Made by a program: the position numbers and the translations under genes | Source of the DNA: Norana najaformis | Lineage: Eukaryota > Annelida > Clitellata > Crassiclitellata > Hormogastridae | Length of the DNA stretch: 64,000 nt | Direction: 5' to 3' | Assembly (NCBI GenBank): GCA_964023275.1 | Contig: OZ029916.1 | Location: 18,541,686 to 18,605,685, forward strand | Part shown: positions 12,000 to 23,900 of the stretch, one piece after another | How positions within the stretch are numbered: position 1 is the stretch's first letter | Layout: the number at the start of each line of letters is the position of its first letter | The notes under the pieces: generated by a model | What the model was told of the DNA's origin: nothing | What the model saw: only the letters and a program-made list of their open reading frames with translations | The model's database searches: none

Positions 12000-14900
12000 A
12001 AAAAATTATTTAGAGTAGGTTACAAGTTTGGTGGAGGATAATCTTTAAATACTGGAAAGAATATCTCTGAAGATCAGTGCTTGTAGTTAGAGTGGTCAGA
12101 GTTGATGTTAAAGGCTATACAACTAGCTGCTGATTAAACTTTCTTCATTTTGCTGAGTGGGAAAGAACTTGAGTTTTAAGAGTAATTGTTAATCTCGTTT
12201 AGTCTGGACCTCTTGTCTCTGTGTCGTGCTTCTTTATTTGTTTTTTAAAAGCTAGCAGTAACGTAGCTAGGTTCTGGAAACTGAGAAGTTGTACCTGCCA
12301 TACTGTATGTGAAAGTCTGTCAGCACTTGGTATTACATACCGAGTTCAATTCACAGTCTCATGTGAATTTGCACTTTGTTTTTGAGCCAAGCAACTCACC
12401 TGAAAGGGTTGAACGGGGACACTTAAGCTTAGTCTTTCTCTTCTTACATTTACTTACATGTTCTTTCTTCGCTTCTTTTCTGTAAGGACTTAAAAACCAT
12501 TATGTTTGATCGTGATGTTGTGATGTGTTGTCAGGTTTGGAACTCCTCTGAAGAGTTTGTTTTGAAGTGGCACAATATAAATTTGCAATTACAATTACAG
12601 TTAAAGATTAGTCAGTTGGAGGTGAAGTGCTAAGTGTTTCTTTCATGTAAGATTTGTTGCTGCTGGTGTGCCATTGTGATATTATCGTCTGTCTTAGACG
12701 TGTATTTCGCAGCACGTGTCTCACTTGTGTAAGGCTGTGATTTACGAATTGGCGAATCATTAACAAATAATGGATTGTGAGTAATTTTGCTTTCTCTTTA
12801 CTGTATTTGTGGTGTTATAATCATATTTTGCAATTAGGAAAGAGTTCCAATGTAGCATTGGGCCACCCACAAAGCGTCAGGCACTACGGCCCACAACTGC
12901 TACTTAACAACTCCAAAAATGTAGTCGTTAGTATTATTACAGACATTATTATTTTTATTATTATTATAATGATTAAATTATTAATATTAACATTATTATT
13001 ATTAAGGGGATGTATTGTGATTGGATTCAACAGGACAACAAAGAAAACTGAGATCATTTTTTGGCACATATTACCTTGAAGTGGCTGATATTGGAAATGG
13101 TGGCAATGATAAATGTAATTGTGATATTATGCCTATCACAAATGGAGCATTTAGTGTCACTTTAAGAAAAGCTAAACTGTGAAGATGTTTGTCAACTGTT
13201 GTCATTATTACAGCAAAGTTCAACTAAGATAACATCAGAAAAGGTTAATTCCATGTGTGAAATTTAATCTTTCACGCTAGTTATGCCTTCAGTTCAGTGG
13301 TACAAGGATTAGCTTTCTGTAGTACAGGGGAGACAATTAGCTGCTTTTAAAATGGAATATATTTTATTTAAATGAGCAATCATTGAGCAGGATAATATAA
13401 TAACAATTTTGTGATGTGTGTTGGCTGCCTTACAGAAGCAAATACTTGGAATGAGACTTAAAATGATTCTCTGCAAAAAGCTCTGGGGTATTGTTAAGAT
13501 ATATATCAGTAATTGTTATAGTTTGAGCATGTGTGAACTCTGAGCATGTTATTTGGGAATGTTCTGTGTATTTGTCTGAATTCCTCAGGGTTGGAATGGT
13601 GCAGGCATTTCTCAAAGTAGGAATTTTCTTGAGTAGTCTAATCTGTGCTCCACATGACTTCTAATCTAGTCACTCATCGAAAAATGAGCAGGGTCGAGGC
13701 CATACGATCACTAATAAAAAACATGTACATTTACATTTTATTCAGTTATTACTTCACCATTCCCTGTTTCAATGCCATTTCAACAAACTCTTTAGGCCAG
13801 CCAGCAAGCCAGAATGTCAACTACTTAACTGCATCTAATTTGCGTGTCTAGAAATCTGTTTGGATGTTAAGAATGTACATACAGCCTGAAAATGTCAGGC
13901 TATACTTGTTAAATTTAATGGCATTTACTGAAGAAACGAAAGATTCACAAAGTGATATACTGATGCAGAGAGAGAAAATGGCAAGTTGGCTGAGTCTACT
14001 GTGGCTTAAAGAAAATTTTAAAAACCAGATGGGTAAATAAAAAAATTAATAAGAATTATGCCTTGAAAATAGGAAAGAGTTAGGAATGTACTGAAAGAAG
14101 TGAAGTCAGACAAGACAGTTACATCTGCAAAATTATTCGGAAGAGAGAAGGAAAGAAAGTGAGAAGGAAACGAAAAGATCAGCCACTGGTTAGTAAAATT
14201 ATCAGTGAAACAAAGAGACATGAAAAAAGGATGAAAAAAAAATGTCTGAGTTTTATATGGTCCATGTTCGAGCGACAATATGAATTTACGTAATGTTACG
14301 TGACATATATTAACGTCCATCTTCATGTCAACAATGCCTCAACATTTCTCAAATTTTGATGCAACTGTTTATGCACTAAGCTCTTCCGAGTATTGTTTTA
14401 TGATGTGAAATGTGTTTTGCAGAGGGTATCTTTGTGTAATAAGTGTAGCATAATATGCATTTGTCATAATGTTGTAAATACTTTTGCTTTTATGTTAAAT
14501 AGATGAATCTTCAGTTAAATGGCTTTCATGTTTTTAAGCGATGGTGATAACACTACTAAACCAAGGGGAAGCCCTGCATATCATATGCAACTTCCTCCAT
14601 ATAGTACTATAAGTCTATATGATATGTTGTTGTAATGTGGTCCTGTGCAGAATGTCTGGACGTCTCCTCTTCTTTTGGTGTTCAACTCTCAGTTTGTCAC
14701 TTAATTATTCTCTGTAGTCTCTCTCCTTCCCTCCTTCACCTGCCTTGTTTACATTCCATGGTACCATCACTTGTTTGATTAAAAATTATAATTAGGAGCT
14801 GAAACCATAACATGCTTAGTGCATTTTGGCTGCTAGCGGGCAACGAGGATGTCCTGGTGTGCGGTTGACTGGAGCAATACAACTTCATCAGCCTCAAAGA

Positions 14901-15570
14901 ACTTGTCATTCTGTTGCTTGTGTTACTAGCAGTTGCTGTATCATCAATCGATAACAGTAAGAGGTAAGGTACCAACGAGAGTCTTTGTGTTCGAACCCTA
15001 AACACAGAATCAGATGTATATATTAGGAATGCGGTGTTTAATAACACCTTGCGGCTGCCAGGGTCATTGATGTCAGCCTTACCTTACCATACAAGTTATC
15101 TGCCTTTTATCTCAACTGACAGTGGTAGCACAAAAACAGAACAAGAGAAATACGAAAAACAGCTTACAGAATCTATCAGGATAAAATACCTGCCTGTGAT
15201 GTTATACTACATAACTGACCTCATAAAAATGCAGTCAGTTATGGTGATTGAGAAACTCACACACAAAACTGACAACAGCATTATGACTAAACGAACCTTC
15301 CGTTACGCCCCTTATGAATCCGACACTCCATATGCTCCAAGGATGAGATTTCTATGAAGAAGAGGAACTTCCAATAAATTGTTCACACATTTCCCACTGG
15401 GATGCAGTTTCTTCAAACATTTCACTCCTATGTCATTGTGACTACTAAATGCTAAGCACCTCCGAATAATGCTGGCTATGAATTAGAACTGTTGTCGAAA
15501 ATACAGACGGCAAAAAGGAAAAATACAGCAAAAAGGTCACCAACAAATGTGTGAAAGCGGGAAAAGGACT
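12000..15570. other. Intergenic, no recognised gene
   Basis: AT-rich DNA with small frames. The plus frame 15034-15357 and minus frame 14736-15047 overlap each other and resemble nothing I know. The interval includes an ATT-rich microsatellite near 12945-13005 and one SINE tail at 13674. Confidence 0.4.
13674..13734 (+). mobile_element. SINE family B, 3' tail fragment
   Basis: AATGAGCAGGGTCGAGGCCA followed by TACGATCAC...AACATGTACATTTAC matches, in sense orientation, the tail of the minus-strand elements at 54985-55225 and 44675-44850. Confidence 0.65.
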
Positions 15571-15573
15571 GGA

Positions 15574-15775
15574 AATTGTAATCATAAGCTCCAGATTTCT
15601 ACAGCGCCCAATGAAACCCAAGTTGTGGGAACCAGCTTATTCACAGGCGCTTAGTCAAAACAAAATCGATAGGGAAAGGGGTTCAGTTCCAGGTCAAGAT
15701 CCAGGAGTCAAGCAGGCAGACAGTCGGATGATGGATGGTGCTCGAAAATGAAGCCGGAAGAGAGATACGGAGAAG
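15574..15775 (+). mobile_element. SINE-like repeat, family A
   Basis: Close match to the copy at 5458: AGATTTCTACAGCGCCCAATG, CAGCTTATTCACAGGCGCTT, CAAAACAAAATCGATAGG and the CAGGCAGACAGTCGGA tail. It abuts the end of the minus-strand reverse transcriptase remnant that follows. Confidence 0.75.
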
Positions 15776-15779
15776 AGGA

Positions 15780-16255
15780 AGAATCAGGGTAAGATTTTTG
15801 GAAAAAGTAATGTAGTCTAGTTTTGTATTGATTGTGGATGTGGCGATGGTAGGTGTAATTTTGAAGCGAAGCATAGGGCTGAATCTGTGATGGTCACGGA
15901 TATGCATGAAGCAAGAGCAGGAAAGATGTGTGATATGATCAGAAAAGTTGAGGTTTTGGTCGAATATTACACCTAAATTGTGAACAGGAGAGTTGGCACT
16001 AAATGTGTGGGTGGATGCAGAGTCCAGGCTGAGGGACATTGATGGGTTGGGTACCCATTTTCTTGAGCTGGTTGCATAGGCCCATAGGTATGAATTCAGT
16101 TTTAGATAGGTTCAGGCAAATGAGATTAGATGTCATTCAGGAGGAGAATTGTTTAACCACATGAAAGAGATGATCTATGGAGTCATTGGAGAAAGAGATG
16201 AATAACTGGTGTCATCAGCATACAGGTGATAGTCAGCTATTCCCTCCCATTTACT
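15780..16255 (-). mobile_element. CR1/L2-type reverse transcriptase remnant
   Basis: On the minus strand the order is YHLYADDTS (the YADD catalytic box, near 16240-16210), then LICLNLSKTEFIPMG, then HNLGVIFDQNLNFSDHITHL and SCSCFMHIRDHHRFSPMLRF. This is the typical C-terminal half of a CR1/L2-like reverse transcriptase. Stops and frame changes make it inactive. Confidence 0.75.
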
Positions 16256-16370
16256 TTGCCATCTCCTAAAGTGCTAGGTAAACCTGTTGCCAGATGGTTT
16301 GTAGTCCATAATTTTGGGTTGAATTGAGCACTTTGTGTGCCTTAAACTTATAGCCTGGGCACAATAGTAG

Positions 16371-16545
16371 TTATAATCGTAAACATGAGAATTTGTAAAG
16401 CGCTACTTAGAGGCTAATTGCAGTTCACCAGTTTATTCATGAGCGCTGCGTCAAGTCAGAGGGCTTTTCCATACATACCATGTAAAAAAAACCAAGTCCA
16501 TAGACAGACAGACCGACAGACAGACAGTCAGTCAGAGACAGCGAG
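16371..16545 (+). mobile_element. Diverged SINE family A copy with GACA repeat
   Basis: GAATTTGTAAAGCGCTACTT, then CACCAGTTTATTCATGAGCG and CGTCAAGTCAGA follow the family A order with many changes. A GACA/GACC simple repeat starts at about 16502. Confidence 0.5.
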
Positions 16546-17319
16546 AGAGAGCTATTTTATGTTAAGGTCTAAAAATTCCTGAAGGATGCCAATGATGCTA
16601 AGTACGAGTCTAACGGTGAGCAGCCGCACGAAGCCTATAGGCCTACACTTACATAATCGGCGTTCAAATATACAGAAAGCATTGTGTAGCCCGCCCTATG
16701 CATGCGAACTAAAAATAATTATCCATATTGTAACCTTCAAGCAGGGTTACATGCCTAATAGAACGCAGCTTCAACGCTGATGTAGGACTCGACGCTATAG
16801 GCTAACCAAGGGAATGCACGTACAGCATATGCACCTGAAAACCCATAGTTAGCCCAGAAGTTCGTGATGCTTCTTGCAGCCTGCGGACCGGTAACCAAAT
16901 CTAACCTATCTAAAAGTCCTGCTGCACTTTAAGTACCTCAACCGGAAGTCTATTGTTCGAAAGTGACATCTGCGTAAGGCCCTGGGCGTTAATAAGAGTG
17001 CAATTACAGCGTTAATAAACGTAGATTGTTGAGAAACACATCCTTTTGCGCGCCACCCCTTTTAAAGGTATGCGCATGAATATATGTGTGTGGATTCTAC
17101 ACCGAATGACGTTCATTGAACGAATTTTGTCATTCAGTAAATTTTGTTTAAGTTTTGCTAGGAAACAGCTATCTGTTATAATTTAATAAATATAATTTTA
17201 TTCAAACATTGGTTTCTCTACAAAGTATATCTTCAACATCGGGTTTTAGTCTTTTTAGTCTAGGCTTTGTAGTTAGTCATTGCTAGATAGCGCTACACCC
17301 CACTCCTTAGAATGAACTT

Positions 17320-17475
17320 GGTCTGCCTCGCTGCCTGACTCTTGGATCCTGACCTGGAACCGAATACTTTTGCCTATCATTTTTGTTTTGACCGAGCGCC
17401 TGTGAATAGGCTGATCCCCGTGACGTAGCTTTCGTTGGGCGCTATAGAAATCGCAGGATTACGATTACGATTAAG
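17320..17475 (-). mobile_element. SINE-like repeat, family A (inverted)
   Basis: Reverse complement of the family A core: GTTTTGACCGAGCGCCTGTG, TAGCTTTCGTTGGGCGCTAT and TCTGCCTCGCTGCCTGAC are all present in inverted order. It ends about 100 bp before the GC box of the NPC1 promoter. Confidence 0.75.
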
Positions 17476-17573
17476 CCACAGATCTTTGGCCCCTAAGATT
17501 TAAAAGAGGAAAATCTTTGGCCTAGGCCACTGCCTGCTAGATACAATTGCCTAAATGCTAGTCACATCTAGGA

Positions 17574-17606
17574 GGCGGGGCCTAGGCAGGTCAGTGACGT
17601 AATTGG
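17574..17606 (+). promoter_or_regulatory. Probable NPC1 promoter elements
   Basis: Within 33 bp lie a GC box (GGCGGGGCC, 17574-17582), a CRE-like TGACGTAA (17595-17602) and an inverted CCAAT box (ATTGG, 17602-17606), about 245-275 bp before the NPC1 start codon. This cluster fits a TATA-less housekeeping promoter. Motif matches only; transcription start not determined. Confidence 0.45.
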
Positions 17607-17838
17607 TGTTATGTTGGTTAACTCAGATACGTAGTCCGCAGTAGTGCCTCAGCTGGTGGCATTACAAGTGTTGCAAAAATTATTTTGATAAAACAAAACT
17701 GCGATGCTTTGAATTTTAACAGAATCTTATTTCTGCTGTTATAATCTTTTAAAAGTTAACGTTAGTCGCTTTTATACGTCCGATATTGGTAAGGCGTCGG
17801 TCTTGTTGTTCAGTTGCTTTCAGTTTGCGTTGAATCGG

Positions 17839-17862
17839 ATGCCGAAGTCATGTGGCGTTTAA
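17839..17862 (+). promoter_or_regulatory. Overlapping upstream ORF at NPC1 start
   Basis: ATG at 17839 opens a seven-codon frame (MPKSCGV) ending in TAA at 17860-17862. It overlaps the NPC1 start codon at 17850 in another frame. If both ATGs are on the mRNA, ribosomes using the first would pass the NPC1 start. Confidence 0.4.
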
Positions 17863-17915
17863 CCTCGATCTTGATCCTGATTTTTGGTTTAGGAGTGACC
17901 TGTGCCTTAACTCGG
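17850..17915 (+). CDS. NPC1: NPC1 exon 1: signal peptide
   Basis: Encodes 22 residues, [20 protein letters not shown] plus TR, a typical signal peptide (Arg, hydrophobic core, small residues before cleavage). The donor GTGAGT follows in phase 0 and joins exon 2 (GAAGAT...). This ATG was chosen because it alone gives a secretory leader in frame with the Cys-rich domain. Confidence 0.85.
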
Positions 17916-20900
17916 GTGAGTAAGATGCTGGTATGACTTGGCCGATCTTTATCGTAAGATGATGTTCTTCGGTCATTGTAAGCTGGCAGGTTGGAGTGTC
18001 GTCGATTATATAACTTCTATGGCGACAACTCAAGCCAAAGTCTCAGATGTGGTCCACTGGGAGAAGAGGCCTGCACCAAAGCTGAGTTTCAGGACTAAGT
18101 ATGCCCTGAAGTTGGTTGATGCTGTTGGGACATATTTGCAAAATTTTATCTCATTGTGTACCTAAAACCCTATCAAACTTAAATTCCCAAGAAGAACATT
18201 AAAAAAACTGCATTTCAGAGTAAACAGTATAGGAAATTGCTGATATTTAAACAACGATAGCTTAGAACATTGTGCATAGTTATGGCTAAAACTTCATACA
18301 TGTGTGAAATAACAGGTCCTTGTGAAATTTGCAGATATCCATAGCAATTCACAACTCTGCTAGCTACCAAAAGGTCACATACTCGTTGAAAAACAGGATA
18401 AAAAACTCCGCAGAGTTGCACTCAAGAGATCCAAATGCTGTTAGTTGGTGTTCAATTTAATCCCCAATTATGTAAGCTAATACTAAGTGCAACAAACCAT
18501 TCAACTGCCCAAAATAAGTTTCAAGTTAATTAAATTTGCCGGTTGCATGACTTAACTTCGTTTAAGTGCTTTGGATGCCGTGGTGCCATATTTCTGTGTC
18601 TGACTTCACAACAGGACGCTTTGATGGCTTTCATTTAGTAATGGCTATAACCTAATCACTCTGCTGGTGGTATATGAAGCTTTGTCGACATTCACTGGCA
18701 TGACTTTTTCTGACTAAAGAACATGTGCAACAGGAACTTGCAGGAGATTTTTGCTATAATTAGACTGCTTGTGCTGGCATTGAACTCTGATTCAAGTTCA
18801 GTAATGACTGACTCTGGCTGTGGACGGAGTGTGTCCTGCTTGTCTTCTAGCTCAGGCCGGTCAGACACACCAAATTAAAGGAAGGTCAAAAACTGATATT
18901 GCTACGGTCTAGGGATGACAAGGTTGATAAAGTAGCTTCTGCTGTATTCTCATCTGCTTTTGCTGTATTCTCATCTGAAACATCTTCATCATCACTACTA
19001 ATGTCATCGTTGTCAGCTTCAATGAAGAATTCCATAGGGACTTCTTGGAGATCATCAGTGGTGTCCAGTTCTAAAGAGCTGAGGTTTTTGTGATGTCAGG
19101 CGGTCTAAACATGATTTTGTAGTCTTACATTTTTTCAACTGTCTGAAGCTTTTTGATGTTCTGAGTGCTGGCTTAGTACAGAGCAAGCATCATAAAAACC
19201 TACTAAATGCAAAAAGATTATGCAAAAAAAATATTGGACCTCATACAACAGCCACTTTGGATTTTGTCAATCTTTTTGCCCGAATTATGTTCATATCTAG
19301 ATGTACACATACATGCTACCAGTGCAGAACCATGCTACTTCATTGGAAAAGGTACCATAAGTGGGTTGGCTTTAGCTAGTCATACAGAAAATGTTGATTT
19401 CATTAATGCCTGTCTAACGTAGGCACAAAACACCATAGGATGCTATGCATAACACAGAGCAAAGGTTAAATATCAGTAATTTACCTGTAACTTACATAGC
19501 ATTCTAACTTTTTAACTTTAACCACTAAAACGATATAGTACTCACAAATATGCAAGCTAGAGTTTTTAACAAATCTGTGTGTGTGTTTTACGCATAAAAT
19601 AGGTAAATTAGCACAGATCTAGTCTGTTGCATATATGAACTCATCAAAGCTACAACTAGCATTTATTTACGATACCAGCCCCAAAGCTACACCTAGCATT
19701 TATTTACGATACCAGCACCAAAGCTACACCTAGCATTTATTTACGATACCAGCACCAAAGCTACACCTAGCATTTATTTACAATACCAGCACCAAAGCTA
19801 CACCTAGCATTTGTTTACGATACCAGCACCAAAGCTAAACCTAGCATTTGTTTATGATACCAGCACCAAAGCTAAGCCTAGCATTTATTTACGATACCAG
19901 CACCAAAGCTGAACCTAGCATTTGATTACGATACCAGCACCAAAGCTAAACCTAGCATTTGTTTACAATACCAGCACCAAAGCTAAACCTAGCATTTACT
20001 TACGATACCTACGCCGAAGCTAAACCTAGCATTTATTTGAAACCTGAATTTAAACGAAGGCATTTGAAAGAGGCCAGCATTTGATTGCACAAATCATTTT
20101 TAGTACCCCCCAAGGCTGCCACTGGAGACCGATGTTTAATTGGGACCTGGCGCTTTAAGGATATTTTACAATACATTTGAGCACCTCTGGGTATACTACT
20201 TGAAGGGGTGCTATATAAATGTTCTTAGTTAAACATATAGATCTACCTTTCACTATACAGTGTTACTTTATATTGTTACATTAGCCCCATGTACTGTAGT
20301 TCATTTACATATAGATGTGTATATATATGTATATATAAATAACTTTTTGTTAGCTGTGCACAGTGTGTCTTCGTATATTCTACAGCTACTTGTGTGTGTA
20401 TGTATGTGTCAGTGTAGCCAGTCTTTGAGTGTGTGGTGTGCATTTTCTCTTTCCTTTCCATCCTTGGACTTATCCTTCCTGTTCCTACCTGGGTATCATA
20501 CAATGCAGGGATCTTTTGACTTTTTTCCTGCTGCTTCAATGAGGCTAATTGATTACTAATTATTTTCTCTGTTGTTTCTTGCCTACGCAGTACTGTTGAA
20601 ATGCCTGCTATGCTGATGGCCCAATGTTTGAGTAGGCAGTTCTTCAGCACCCAGGGTTTGAAGTCCTGCTGTTGGTTTGCTTGCAGCCACCCTTGGCCTC
20701 AATCAGTTGGGCTATTTGTAGTGAATGTTAAAGGACCGAGTCTGGTTTCCGTGATGAGTGGTTAAATAGCATCCTGTGGAGGCAGAGAGAACTCACGCAC
20801 TGGCCACCCAGGACAGTCATGTGAGGCGACCTGACCTGCTTATGCTTCTGACCTTTCTCGGTTATCAGTCTTTGTGTTCAAGTGCCTGCTGTGCATGTGA

Positions 20901-23900
20901 GCAGCCTATTACAATTCATGGAGGTATAGACGTTAAATTTAGACACAAGTCAATCCCTTGTCTTATTTTATGTAATAAATCACGTGTCCACCTTTCAAGT
21001 ATTTTACTGGAAAAACAGACAGCTGATAAGCACAGCCTACTATTAAAAACTACATAAGACAAGATTACATAGCAGAGTCCAAAGCAAAGCAAAGTAGAAA
21101 TAATACTGCATAATCGCTCAGAATCTGGCATAAAAGGCTACAATTTTGGGAGAATAAGATAAGAAAAGGAAAGATTTTCTGTGTATTGTTTGATTGCATT
21201 GTTTTAAAAATATGATTATTTTGGTATGCTGTATGAAAGTCCAACATCTGCATCAAATTATATAGACAATGACATTACTTATGGCAAATGGATTTGAACA
21301 AATTTTTACGTATATCCTTTTTCGGTTCTGAAAATTGTTATTCTTTGTGAAAGCCCTACATTTTCTGAGAAACAATGCTTTTATTGTTGACAAAAATAAT
21401 GACTTGAATATTTGTGACTATGATACAAATGGTTATTAATGCCTAATGCTTAACAGTGTCAGTGTTGCTTTATGCACAAAGATTTGGCCTAACACTTGTA
21501 AGGTAAAGACTTTGCTGTTACGATGCCTTCTCACCTTATATTGCGTACAAAGACTTTGCTGTTACCATGCCTTCTTACCTTATGTTGCATACAAAGACTT
21601 TGCTGTTACCATACCTTCTACCTTATATAGCATACAATGACTTTGCTGTTACCATGCCTTCTCACCTTATGTTGCATACAAAGACTTTGCTGTTACCATG
21701 CCTTCTACCTTATATAGCATACAATGACTTTGCTGTTACCATGCCTTCTTACCTTATATTGCATACAAAGACTTTGCTGTTACCATGCCTTCTTACCTTA
21801 TGTTGCATACAAAGACTTTGCTGTTACCATACCTTCTACCTTATATAGCATACAATGACTTTGCTGTTACCATGCCTTCTCACCTTATGTTGCATACAAA
21901 GACTTTGCTGTTACCATGCCTTCTACCTTATATAGCATACAATGACTTTGCTGTTACCATGCCTTCTTACCTTATATTGCGTACAAAGACTTTGCTGTTA
22001 CCATGCCTTCTCACCTTATGTTGCATACAAAGACTTTGCTGTTACCATGCCTTCTACCTTATATTGCGTACAAAGACTTTGCTGTTACCATGCCTTCTTA
22101 CCTTATATTGCATACAAAGACTTTGCTGTTACCATGCCTTCTTACCTTATGTTGCATACAAAGACCTTGTTGTTATCATGCCTTGTTACCTTATGTTGCA
22201 TACAAAGACTTTGCTGTTACCATGCCTTCTTACCTTATGTTGCATACAAAGACCTTGTTGTTATCATGCCTTGTTACCTTATGTTGCATACAAAGACTTT
22301 GCTGTTACCATGCCTTCTTACCTTATGTTGCATACAAAGACCTTGTTGTTATCATGCCTTGTTACCTTATGTTGCATACAAAGACTTTGCTGTTACCATG
22401 CCTTCTTACCTTATGTTGCATACAAAGACTTTGCTGTTGCCATTCAACCATGTTGCTAGCCATGCCTTGTTAGCTTTATGTTGTCTACTGTGATGTCACT
22501 GCAGGTGTTGCATGTTGACAGGAAGATGTTGCTCAACCACACTGCATATGGTATGGTGAATGTGGAGGTGGCTACAACTGTCATTATGAGAAGGAAGCAA
22601 AAGAACTTAAAGACGAGGCAGCGATTGCTAAACTCAGAGAACTTTGTCCTCAATTGCTGCCTAATGACACAAGCAAGTTATATTTAACAGTCTTTGTTCA
22701 CTCATTTTGTATATAGCAGTAGGCCTGGTGCTATAAAATCATATATACAGTACATATATGTGTGTGTGTGTGTGTATGCCTAGTGCTATAAATTCATATA
22801 TATATATATATGCCTAGTGCTATAAAATCATTAGATCTATGGTCTAATCCAGAAAATGTTTTTTAAGCAGCTGTAGCCACCAGTCAGCCAGCAGTTTTTA
22901 GAAACTTCTGATGATGCAGGTTGTGATGACAAAAATAAAATTGTGATGCTGGTGAAGAAGATGGCAGCTATCACACTGCTGTTATTGCCGGTAAAAAGGA
23001 TAATGTCTTTGACAGCTACTACAGTGATGACTTGTTGGTATGATTGTCTTTGAAGATAGTGAGGTGATCACTGGGGCGAATGCAGAGGTTTACACAGGGT
23101 GGGGCACCTTGACCCAAGCCATGTTATGTGTTGATGACCCTGTCTTGAGTTCGTCACTTTTTTGCTGACCTTATTTAGTCTCTCAGATTTTGACTGCCTT
23201 TTTTGATTTTTCCAGTGTTATCATGACCATTTTCTTACTTTAGTTGTTTATTAGGCAACTTTCCAATTTAGGGACCAGTTTAAAGGCCAGGCCCCCAGAA
23301 TCATGTAATATACTTTTAATAATCTGATTATAGCATCATCATCACATTTTTTCCATTACTTATTGTCAGCATTATTGAAGTAGTGCAGTTTCCGTTGAAC
23401 AGGAGCCTCTTTGTCTCTTGCCTTTACGTGTCTGTCTTACTTCTTTGAGATTAGATGTATGTGGATCATGTTCAGTTCTTGTCCTGGTTAGGCCTACATG
23501 AAGAGATAAATGGACTATGTTTAGGCTTCTTGTAGAACAGCAGCTGTCAAAACAACATAGGTCACATGTGACTAATTGCTTCGTTTATGTTCATATATGG
23601 TTAAATAAACTGCTTAAACTATCAGGCATTTTATAATTTGTTTGTATGGTTTAACTTTTTGCAGTATTATTTGTTAACTTATTCCATCAGTTAAAGTAAC
23701 TCCCGATGTTGAAAGAGCTAAAAATAACTTTGCTTGATTTGGGAAATTTACTGTTTACCTGTTAGATGTTTGCTTCAGGTGATCCAGTGATGACGTGTTG
23801 TGATGCGCCTCAGATTAGAACCCTATACACCAGTATGACGATTCCTAGATCGGTAAGGTGCCCTGTGTATTTGATGATTAAGTTTCTTTAGTTTTCTTGT

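Noticed and set aside
15034..15357. 107-codon plus-strand frame as a gene
   Set aside because: No family resemblance, no splice-site support, lies in repeat-rich intergenic DNA.
21567..22493. Long open frames of up to 224 codons with repeats of [18 protein letters not shown]
   Set aside because: They run through the 44-bp minisatellite; all frames stay open because the unit lacks stops. No splice signals or other coding features support a protein.
22522..22716. NPC1 exon 2 extended to a GT donor at 22709
   Set aside because: Phase fits, but it inserts twelve extra residues with an additional Cys between the CP and CCD motifs. The GC donor at 22673 gives a normal spacing and matches the GCAAGT consensus.
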